Shown: one piece after another, positions 33,712 through 40,960 of the stretch | Position numbering within the stretch: the stretch's first letter is position 1 | Layout: every line of letters starts with the position of its first letter | Position numbers and translations under genes: made by a program | Notes under the pieces: generated by a model | What the model saw: the letters and a program-made list of their open reading frames with translations, nothing else | The model's database searches: none | Told to the model about the DNA's origin: nothing | NCBI GenBank assembly: GCA_002411015.1 | Contig: DHPY01000104.1 | Location: 73,233-137,232 of the forward strand | Reading direction: 5' to 3' | DNA length: 64,000 bases | Source of the DNA: Armatimonadetes bacterium UBA5352 | GTDB lineage: Bacteria; Armatimonadota; Zipacnadia; Zipacnadales; UBA5352

Positions 33712-35742
33712 ATGGACCTCGATCCGACACTCGGCGTACGTGAGGTCATAAAGCGGGACGGCCAGCGCGTGCCGTTCGATCCATCGCGGATCGAACTCGC
33801 GATCCTCAAGGCCGGCAACGCCTCCGGTGAGTTCGGCCGCGGTGAGGCAGCAGAGCTCACCGAGCGGGTCCTGAAGGTCATCCGCCACCGAAGTTGGTCC
33901 GACAGCCCCTCCGTGGAGCAGATCCAGGACATCGTGGAGCAGGTCCTCATCGAGGCCGACCACTTCGTCACCGCGCGCAAGTACATCGTGTACCGCGAGC
34001 AACGTAAGCGTGTGCGCGATGACCAGCGTGTGCTGATAGATGCCGTCAGCTCCGTCAACGAATACCTCGAGGAGGCGGACTGGCGGGTTCACGCAAACGC
34101 CAACCAGGGCTACTCGCTTGGGGGCCTGATCCTGAACGTTGCGGGGAAGGTCACCGCGAACTACTGGCTGAGCGAGGTCTACCCGGCTGAGGTCGGTCAG
34201 GCGCACAGGCGCGGCGACCTGCACATCCACGACCTCGACATGCTCTCGGGCTACTGCGCCGGCTGGTCGCTGCGCGACCTGCTCTACCAGGGCTTCAACG
34301 GTGTGCCGGGCAAGGTTGAGGCGGCGCCGGCGAAGCGCCTGTCCTCGGCTGTCGGACAGATGGTCAACTTCCTCGGCACGCTGCAGAACGAGTGGGCAGG
34401 CGCTCAGGCCTTCAGCAGCTTCGACACCTACCTCGCGCCCTTCGTCCGCGCGGATCACCTGCGCTATGGCGACGTGAAGCAGTGCATCCAGGAGTTCGTC
34501 TACAACCTAAACGTGCCGTCCCGCTGGGGCACGCAGACGCCGTTCACGAACATCACCCTCGACTGGACCTGCCCGGAGGACCTGCGTAACCAGCACCCGC
34601 GGCTCGGCGATGAGGAAGTCAGCTTCACCTACGGCGACCTCGACCACGAGATGGCGATGATCAACCAGGCATTCCTCGAGGTCATGACGATCGGCGACTG
34701 GCGCGGCCGGGTCTTCACCTTCCCGATTCCGACCTACAACATCACGCACGATTTCGACTGGGATCACCCGAATACCAATCGGCTCTTTGAGATGACGGCG
34801 AAGTATGGCATCCCTTACTTCCAGAACTTCCTCAACTCTGACCTCGAGCCGCACATGGTGCGCTCGATGTGCTGCAGACTCCAGCTTGACTTGCACGAGT
34901 TGCTCAAGCGCGGGAACGGCCTCTTCGGCTCAGCGGAGCAGACAGGTTCCGTGGGCGTCGTCACGCTGAACTGCGCGCGCATGGGCTACCTCGCGAAGGG
35001 CGACCTGTATGCGCTCTACCAGCGCATTGACGATCTGCTCGAGATCGCCTCGGAGAGCCTGGAACTCAAGCGCAAGACGGTGCAACGTTGTATAGATAAT
35101 GGGCTTCTTCCGTATACACAGCGCTACCTCGGCAAGCTACGCAACCACTTCAGCACCATCGGCGTGAACGGGATCCACGAGTGCATCGCCAACTTCACCG
35201 GCGGCGAGCATGACATCACTGACGAGTGGGGACGGCAGTTCGCGATAGACCTGCTGAATCACATCCGGGAGCGGCTCGTGGCAGTCCAGGAGGAGACGGG
35301 GCATCTCTACAACCTGGAGGCCACACCCGCCGAGAGCGCGACCTACCGCTTCGCGCGGGAGGACCGGAAGCGTTGGGCGGACATCATCCAGTCCGGCCCT
35401 GAGAGTGCGCCCTACTACACGAACTCAAGCCAGTTGCCGGTTGGCTGGACCGAGGACCCGTTTGGGGCGCTGGAGCACCAGGAGGAGCTGCAGCGGCTCT
35501 ACACGGGTGGGACGGTCTTCCATATGTACATGCCGGAGCGGATCAGCTCGGCCGAGGCCTGCAAGCAGTTGGTGCGGCGTACGCTGGAGCGCTTCCGCAT
35601 ACCGTACCTGACGATTACGCCGACGTTCTCGATCTGCCCGCGCCACGGGTACCTTGCGGGCGAACAGGAGTTCTGCCCGAAGTGCGACGCCGAACGTCTG
35701 GCTGAGAAACGCTCTGGTGGCGCACAGGTCAGCGCAAAGTAG
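33712..35742 (+). CDS. nrdD: Anaerobic (class III) ribonucleoside-triphosphate reductase, catalytic part without glycyl radical segment
   Basis: A 676-residue catalytic subunit that reduces ribonucleotides to deoxyribonucleotides without oxygen. An ATP-cone regulatory domain covers about residues 5-95 (VIKRDGQRVPFD). The barrel follows, with SMCCR (Cys 387 and 388) in the finger-loop region and TGSVGVVTLNCARMGYL. Near the C-terminus a zinc site is visible as CPRHG (642-646) and CPKC (655-658). In ordinary NrdD the glycyl radical sequence follows that zinc site directly in the same chain. Here the frame stops at TAG 35740, and the radical segment is in the next gene. The start ATG 33712 follows GGGAGG. 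Confidence 0.9.
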   Translation: MDLDPTLGVREVIKRDGQRVPFDPSRIELAILKAGNASGEFGRGEAAELTERVLKVIRHRSWSDSPSVEQIQDIVEQVLIEADHFVTARKYIVYREQRKRVRDDQRVLIDAVSSVNEYLEEADWRVHANANQGYSLGGLILNVAGKVTANYWLSEVYPAEVGQAHRRGDLHIHDLDMLSGYCAGWSLRDLLYQGFNGVPGKVEAAPAKRLSSAVGQMVNFLGTLQNEWAGAQAFSSFDTYLAPFVRADHLRYGDVKQCIQEFVYNLNVPSRWGTQTPFTNITLDWTCPEDLRNQHPRLGDEEVSFTYGDLDHEMAMINQAFLEVMTIGDWRGRVFTFPIPTYNITHDFDWDHPNTNRLFEMTAKYGIPYFQNFLNSDLEPHMVRSMCCRLQLDLHELLKRGNGLFGSAEQTGSVGVVTLNCARMGYLAKGDLYALYQRIDDLLEIASESLELKRKTVQRCIDNGLLPYTQRYLGKLRNHFSTIGVNGIHECIANFTGGEHDITDEWGRQFAIDLLNHIRERLVAVQEETGHLYNLEATPAESATYRFAREDRKRWADIIQSGPESAPYYTNSSQLPVGWTEDPFGALEHQEELQRLYTGGTVFHMYMPERISSAEACKQLVRRTLERFRIPYLTITPTFSICPRHGYLAGEQEFCPKCDAERLAEKRSGGAQVSAK

Positions 35743-35862
35743 CAGGAGGTCACGCCGGCGACGCGCCGAATGGTTCTCCGAGCGGTGTTGGATACGCAGC
35801 AACTACCACACCACTGCGGTGGCGCGGCTCGCGGGGAACCGCCGCGAAGGAAGGCGAAACGA

Positions 35863-36075
35863 ATGGATCGCGACAGAGAGAAGCAGGACGCGGGCAGCCA
35901 ACTGAGCGACTCAGAGCGCACGCGCTGCGAGGTCTGGACGCGCGTGATGGGCTACTACCGGCCGGTGTCGATGTGGAACGCGGGCAAGCAGTCGGAGTAT
36001 GCCGACCGCCGGGCGTTCCTCGAGCCGCCGATGGCCTACCAGACCCCGTCGGGCCAGGAGAAGCTGGGACTGTAG
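35863..36075 (+). CDS. Stand-alone glycyl radical protein of anaerobic ribonucleotide reductase
   Basis: A 70-residue protein that consists mostly of the missing C-terminal end of NrdD: RCEVWTRVMGYYRPVSMWN followed by GKQSEYADRRAF, with the predicted radical glycine at residue 30 in RVMGYY. The ATG has AAGGAAGG about eight bases upstream. It is in the same reading frame as nrdD, separated by one TAG and 40 sense codons of Arg-rich sequence that do not look like NrdD. The gene for the activating enzyme starts three bases after its stop. The likely role is to carry the radical and dock onto the large subunit; translation by stop-codon readthrough is the alternative. Confidence 0.85.
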   Translation: MDRDREKQDAGSQLSDSERTRCEVWTRVMGYYRPVSMWNAGKQSEYADRRAFLEPPMAYQTPSGQEKLGL

Positions 36076-36078
36076 CGC

Positions 36079-36831
36079 ATGCGTGTACCGCGACTCATTG
36101 AGCCCTCGATGCCGGATGGGGAGCACCCCCGCCTGCGCGTCGGGGGCTTCGAGCCTTTGACGACCCTCGAATGGTCTGGCCGTCTCTCCGCTGTAGTCTT
36201 TCTGCAGGGCTGCCCGTGGAAGTGCCGCTACTGCCATAACGCAGAGCTCACGCCGCTGACCGCCCCCGGAATGACGCCGTGGCCGGCGATCCTGCGGGAG
36301 CTTGAGGCGCGGCGTGGCTTCATTGATGCGGTGATCTTCTCGGGTGGTGAGCCGACCGCGCAATCAGAACTCCCCGCAGCGCTGAGCGAGGTCGCTGCGA
36401 TGGGCTTCGCGGTGGCGGTACACAGCAACGGCTACGCTCCACGCAAGCTGCGAGCCGCGCTGGAGTGCGGCGGCCTGGGCCAGGTCGCGATGGATATCAA
36501 GGCGCCCTTCGAGGAGTATCCGCTCATCACGCAGGTACCCGCCAGCGGGCGTGGCGCGTGGGAGTCGGCCATGGCAGTGCTTGCGTCGGGTGTCGAGCAC
36601 GAGTTCCGCACGACCTACCATCCTGCGCTGCTCACGCACAACCACCTGCGCGCGATCGCCCGGGAGCTTGCGGAGATCGGCGCCGAGCGCTGGGTCGTAC
36701 AACTCTTCCGCGCGGAGGGCTGCCCGGTGCGCTGGCTGCGCGAGTCGATCGCGCTGCCCGCGCGCATCCCCGGCGAGCTGCGCGAGGAGCTTGCGGGCGT
36801 CATTACGCTGGATGTGCGGGGCGAGGCGTAG
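36079..36831 (+). CDS. nrdG: Anaerobic ribonucleotide reductase activating enzyme (radical SAM)
   Basis: A 250-residue radical SAM protein that generates the glycyl radical on the reductase. The iron-sulfur motif is CPWKCRYC (Cys 45, 49, 52), followed by FSGGEPTAQ typical of glycyl-radical activases and a DIKAPFEEY segment. It begins three bases after the glycyl radical protein gene, so the two are translated together, which supports its assignment as NrdG rather than another pyruvate-formate-lyase-type activase. The size matches the longer NrdG group. The operon is nrdD, glycyl radical gene, nrdG. Confidence 0.93.
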   Translation: MRVPRLIEPSMPDGEHPRLRVGGFEPLTTLEWSGRLSAVVFLQGCPWKCRYCHNAELTPLTAPGMTPWPAILRELEARRGFIDAVIFSGGEPTAQSELPAALSEVAAMGFAVAVHSNGYAPRKLRAALECGGLGQVAMDIKAPFEEYPLITQVPASGRGAWESAMAVLASGVEHEFRTTYHPALLTHNHLRAIARELAEIGAERWVVQLFRAEGCPVRWLRESIALPARIPGELREELAGVITLDVRGEA

Positions 36832-36860
36832 TCGTCGTGGCTCGCCCCCACGAAGCAATC

Positions 36861-38717
36861 TCAGCTGTTGGACAGCAGCCTCTGCGCGTACGCGCTCACG
36901 GTCAGCCGCCGGTCGTGTGCGTAGCGGCGGATGATCTCCTCCCCCATCGGGTCGCTCATTGCCCGGAGCGCCCGCGCGGCAGCAAGCTCGAACTTCCACC
37001 CGGGATGGCGCTTCGGGTCATAGCTGTCGTTCCAGAAGCGGGCATCCGCGCGCAGGCGGTCGAGGAAGCTGTGGATCGCCTCCGCCGCTCGCGGATCGGC
37101 GAGACGCTCGAGCCCCGCGAGGGCGTAGAGCCACGGCTCGTTGAAGGTCGCCTCAGTCTCCAGCGCTGCCTCGTACAGCTCGCGTTCCTCTGGGCGCGGA
37201 TCGTCGGTGAGGCAGGCTAGAGCGCTGACCCAGCGCGGCTGCACGAACGGGTGGTTGCTGGGCACCGCAGCGTCGCGCTCCCGCAGCATCTCAACGAGCA
37301 CCGACCGAGCCTCCTCCACGCCCTGCGCGCCGAGGACGAGTGCCGCCCACGGCGAGCGATCGTCGGCGGCTCTCATGGCTTCAAGGAGCGCCGGGTGTGC
37401 GTCTTCGTGGTGGCAGTAGAGCTCCCACATGGCGAGCTCGCGGCCGTCGCCGTCGAGTGCCGCAATGAGCTCGGGGATCGAGCGCGGCTGCCGGCGCTCC
37501 TCGCGCTCGCCCTCCGCGAGTTCCGTCTGCGTCAGAATGCCGCTCTTCACCAGCTCACGCTGCAGCTCGGCGATGTTGATGTCGCGCACGCCGACGCCGT
37601 GACGGGCGGCCAGCGCCGCGGCGATGCCTGCCGCCTCGCCAATCCGGTGCATGTCCTTCATCATCCGCACCGCAGCGGCGGCATCGTGTGTCATGGAGAT
37701 GCAGCGGCCGGAGAGGAGCAGACCCTCAAGCCCCTGCGGCAGCAGCACACGGTAGGGCAGGTCACACTGCAGGGCGGACCTCCAGTTGCCGGTCACGTCG
37801 CAGAAGATCCGCGCCTCGTGGCCCTCCAGGGCACAGTCGCGCGCGTGGTTGTCGTAGTGGCTGCGCGTCTTCCCGATGGTGTCGGGGAAGCATTGGCCGA
37901 AGAAGAGGTCATCGAGCGTCAGCACGTACTCGCCGAGGACCGTGCGGCTCTCGCGGACCCCGAGGATCGCGCCGCAGTACTGGAAGCGGTTCTCCTCGGT
38001 GTAGGGGTCGCGCCAGAGCCTCCGCCGGGCGACGGTGAAGCCGCGCGCGTAATCCACCGGGTCATTCGGGAAGACCCAGCCGGCGTCGAAGTTCGCGTGC
38101 GAGACCTGCGCGTCGAGCGTCGGGTGGCAGACCCCGGGCGTCAGCGAGTAGGCCATCGGCATCCCGTCGCCATCGCGGCCCATCATCCAGCGCGCGCCAG
38201 CGAGAGCCGCCACGTCGCCGTCACCGGTCGCATCTACTGTCACGTGCGCGAGGACCGCGACCCGCCCGCGCTCGCCGTCAACCACCAGCCCGCGAACTGT
38301 GCCATCCTCGACGACCACGCCGGTGACGGTGGTGCGGAGCCAGAGCTCCACGCCGGCGGCCTCGGCCATCTCATCGAGTACGAGCTTCCGGCCCTCGGGA
38401 TGCCACCCGCGCCTGCTGGCGCAAAGGGTCGGATCAAGCTCCTCGTCGCGGCGATCGAGTTCGTCCTGCAGGCCGCCGCTGAGGCCCCAGTAGTAGTGGT
38501 GGATCGGGCCGCCGGTGGCGATGCCGCCGAGGAACGGCTGCGCCTCGACGAGGATTACCTTAGCCCCCTGGCGGCCTGCGGCGATCGCTGCCAGCGCACC
38601 TGCAGGTCCTCCTCCGGCCACAAGCACGTCGGCCGTAGCCGCCACCTGCAGCGTCTCTCCTGCGACCTCGATGGTCTTCGGCGCCTCAAGCGCGTCTCGT
38701 ATCTGAAGCTCACTCAC
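36861..38717 (-). CDS. FAD-dependent oxidoreductase with C-terminal helical-repeat region
   Basis: A 618-residue flavoprotein of the FAD_oxidored group. The dinucleotide motif GGGPAG lies at residues 35-40 and is followed by LVEAQPFLGGIATGGPI. TVDATGDGDVAALAGA near residue 160 is the second conserved FAD element. Residues from about 415 onward look like HEAT-type helical repeats (WALYALAGLERLADPRAAEAI, ALRAMSDPMGEEIIRRY), a fusion I do not often see. GTG at 38717 has GGGAGG seven bases before it. It lies 14 bases after the second FAD enzyme gene, and the pair probably acts on one pathway. Substrate unknown. Confidence 0.8.
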   Translation of the reverse strand: MSELQIRDALEAPKTIEVAGETLQVAATADVLVAGGGPAGALAAIAAGRQGAKVILVEAQPFLGGIATGGPIHHYYWGLSGGLQDELDRRDEELDPTLCASRRGWHPEGRKLVLDEMAEAAGVELWLRTTVTGVVVEDGTVRGLVVDGERGRVAVLAHVTVDATGDGDVAALAGARWMMGRDGDGMPMAYSLTPGVCHPTLDAQVSHANFDAGWVFPNDPVDYARGFTVARRRLWRDPYTEENRFQYCGAILGVRESRTVLGEYVLTLDDLFFGQCFPDTIGKTRSHYDNHARDCALEGHEARIFCDVTGNWRSALQCDLPYRVLLPQGLEGLLLSGRCISMTHDAAAAVRMMKDMHRIGEAAGIAAALAARHGVGVRDINIAELQRELVKSGILTQTELAEGEREERRQPRSIPELIAALDGDGRELAMWELYCHHEDAHPALLEAMRAADDRSPWAALVLGAQGVEEARSVLVEMLRERDAAVPSNHPFVQPRWVSALACLTDDPRPEERELYEAALETEATFNEPWLYALAGLERLADPRAAEAIHSFLDRLRADARFWNDSYDPKRHPGWKFELAAARALRAMSDPMGEEIIRRYAHDRRLTVSAYAQRLLSNS

Positions 38718-38731
38718 AGCGCGAACCTCCC

Positions 38732-39748
38732 TCAAAGCATCTCAGCGGCAAGCGTCGCGGCGGCCACGCCCAGCGAGACCGCGTTCGGCGCGTAGTAGCA
38801 CGATCGGGCAGCGATCCCGCCGACGTCGAGTGCGGGCGAGGCGGCGATCAGGCGCTGCGTTCCGGCGGGCAGCATCATCCCGCGCGTGACCTCGATAGCG
38901 CCGGCGTCACCATGCAGCCGCGCGACCACTGCCGGGGCATCGGATGCGTCGAGGACTGCGCTTCGCGGCAGGATCGGGTCAAGCGCGATGTGCACGAGGC
39001 TGCCCTGCGCGAACTCCTCGCGGGCGCCACGCAGGCGAATCGCGATCTCGGCCACGACGCGCCGCGAGCGCATCTCCATCGCGGTCGGGTCGTCGGAGGC
39101 CAGGTCGAGTTCGACTTCGAGGATGACGTCGCCGGGCCAGAGGCCGGTCCAGGCCATCACTGCGCCGCCGGCGATCGGCAGATCGCTGCCGATCTCGATG
39201 CGCTCGGGCTGCACGAGGCCGGTCTTCACCATCAGCGCACGGCGGATGGTCGGCTCATCCGTCTCGCGAGCATGGCAGGTGGCGCCGCGCTCCAGGGCCA
39301 GCCGCCCCCGCTCGGTGGCGTCGATGACGACGCGGCTGCGGGCGGCCATCAGGCCCCAGCGGCCGGTCAGGAGCGTCATGTCGCCATCGGAGGGGTGTGC
39401 ATTGACCTGCAGGAGCACCTCCACGCCGGCTTCATCGGCGGCGCGTTCGAGCGCGACCTGCGCGGCCACCGCGTCGAGGAGTGTGCCGCGAGCGGCGTTG
39501 ACCCGTTCAAGCTCGCAAACGATCTCCTGCCACAGTGTGGGGTTCTCCAGTTCCGGCGGCCACCAGGTGCTCAGCGCAGCCCAGATCTCATGGCCGAGCG
39601 AGGTGCGCGGCGCGCTCAGGAGCACGGAGCGCCCCTCGCGGGCGAGGCTGACCGCAGCCGCCCAGCCGCTCAGCCCGCCTCCATGGATGTGCACATCGTA
39701 GCTGCCCATGTCTCGAGCGACCGCTCGGTCGCGCACAATCTGCTGCAT
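38732..39748 (-). CDS. FAD-dependent oxidoreductase-like protein
   Basis: A 338-residue protein with an N-terminal FAD motif HGGGLSGWAAAVSLAREGRSVLL (dinucleotide glycines at residues 23-28) and a later RVVIDATERGRLALERGA resembling the ATGDGDVA element of its downstream partner. It is shorter than the partner and lacks an obvious substrate domain. The ATG at 39748 follows GGGAGG by seven bases. The two FAD genes are adjacent, codirectional and divergent from an aldo/keto reductase gene, which suggests a shared redox step. Confidence 0.75.
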   Translation of the reverse strand: MQQIVRDRAVARDMGSYDVHIHGGGLSGWAAAVSLAREGRSVLLSAPRTSLGHEIWAALSTWWPPELENPTLWQEIVCELERVNAARGTLLDAVAAQVALERAADEAGVEVLLQVNAHPSDGDMTLLTGRWGLMAARSRVVIDATERGRLALERGATCHARETDEPTIRRALMVKTGLVQPERIEIGSDLPIAGGAVMAWTGLWPGDVILEVELDLASDDPTAMEMRSRRVVAEIAIRLRGAREEFAQGSLVHIALDPILPRSAVLDASDAPAVVARLHGDAGAIEVTRGMMLPAGTQRLIAASPALDVGGIAARSCYYAPNAVSLGVAAATLAAEML

Positions 39749-39885
39749 GACAACGCCTCCCGCGGGTCAGTATTCGGGAGAGGAGTTCGCTACGGCAGCG
39801 GCAGGACCTCCGCGCGGCAGGAAGGTGCGCGCCGGCGCACGAGGAAGCCTTCGCGCACATCGAAACGCTCGGAGGGATGGGATTG

Positions 39886-40908
39886 ATGGATTACGTGCAG
39901 CTTGGACGCACCGGGTGCCGGGTCTCGCGCTTCTGCCTCGGCACGATGAACATCCGCAAGCCGGAGGAGGAGGCGGAGTGGGGGGCGATCGTGGGCGAGG
40001 CGCTCGACGCCGGGATCAGCTTCATTGATACCGCCAACGTCTACGGGCGCGGGATCTCGGAGACCGCGGTCGGCAATATCCTCGAAGCGAGCGGCCGCCG
40101 CGACGAGATCGTGCTCGCCACGAAGGCCGTGGCGGCGATGGGTGACGGCCCGAACGACCATGGCGCGAGCCGCTATCACCTGACGCGCTCGGTCGAGGAG
40201 AGCCTCCGGCGCCTGAAGACCGACCGGATAGACCTCTTCTACCTGCACGTGGTGGACATCACCACGCCGATGGACGAGATCCTCGAGACCCTCGACACGC
40301 TCGTCCAGCAGGGCAAGCTGCTCTACGTGGGCACCTCGAAGTGGCCGCCGACGCTCATCATGGAGGGCCTGGCGCTCTCGCAAGCGCGTGGTCTCCCCCG
40401 CTTCGTCGCGGAGCAGCCACCGTATCACATCCTCGACCGCGGAGTGGAGAATGAACTGCTGTGGATGGCGCAGCGGCAGGGGATCGGCGTCTGCGTCTGG
40501 GGGCCGCTGGCCTACGGACTGCTCTCGGGCAAATACCGCAAGGGCCGGGACATGCCCGAGATCGGGCGCTGGATCCGAGCCAATCCGGAGGAGAACGATC
40601 GCTTCACGAATGAGGCGCTCGATGTGGTGGAGGAGCTCATTGCGCTGGCGGAGGCCCGCGGGGTGACGCTGGCGGAGTTCGCGCATGCGTGGCTGCTGAC
40701 GCGCCCGGGCGTAACCTCGATCCTCATTGGCCCGCGTACGATCGAGCAGCTCCGCTCGACGCTCGGGAGCTACGAACTGGAGCTGACCGACGAGGAACTG
40801 GCGCGGGTGGATGAGCTTGTGCCGCCGGGACAGTACGTCAGCAACTTCTACGACGGCAACGTCTACCGCCGGATGCGCAATGCGCTCGCGGATGTGACGA
40901 AGTACTGA
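39886..40908 (+). CDS. Aldo/keto reductase
   Basis: A 340-residue NAD(P)H-dependent reductase of the aldo/keto reductase superfamily. The catalytic tetrad is visible: Asp 48 and Tyr 53 in FIDTANVYGRG, Lys 80 in LATKAV and His 121 in FYLHVVD. It begins LGRTGCRVSRFCLGTMN, the family's first strand. Later residues SILIGPRTIEQL match the cofactor-binding loop. The ATG at 39886 lies nine bases after GGAGGG; an in-frame ATG at 39877 is too close to that site. A strong hairpin terminator follows. The physiological substrate is likely a sugar or polyol. Confidence 0.93.
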   Translation: MDYVQLGRTGCRVSRFCLGTMNIRKPEEEAEWGAIVGEALDAGISFIDTANVYGRGISETAVGNILEASGRRDEIVLATKAVAAMGDGPNDHGASRYHLTRSVEESLRRLKTDRIDLFYLHVVDITTPMDEILETLDTLVQQGKLLYVGTSKWPPTLIMEGLALSQARGLPRFVAEQPPYHILDRGVENELLWMAQRQGIGVCVWGPLAYGLLSGKYRKGRDMPEIGRWIRANPEENDRFTNEALDVVEELIALAEARGVTLAEFAHAWLLTRPGVTSILIGPRTIEQLRSTLGSYELELTDEELARVDELVPPGQYVSNFYDGNVYRRMRNALADVTKY

Positions 40909-40920
40909 GTGATCGTGCTG

Positions 40921-40953
40921 CAGGGGCCGCGCGGATTCAGCGCGCGGCCCCTG
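40921..40953. terminator. Bidirectional hairpin terminator
   Basis: A perfect 13-bp stem (CAGGGGCCGCGCG at 40921-40933 with its complement at 40941-40953) and a 7-base loop lie between the convergent aldo/keto reductase and secreted glycosidase-like genes. Confidence 0.8.
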
Positions 40954-40960
40954 GCACTGC

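Noticed and set aside
35740..35742. TAG in nrdD read as pyrrolysine
   Set aside because: At least ten other genes in the window end in TAG, and the linker after it does not resemble NrdD. Kept only as a minor readthrough question.
37251..38795. A 514-codon plus-strand frame opposite the FAD enzyme gene
   Set aside because: It is antisense to a gene with clear FAD motifs, and its own product matches nothing.
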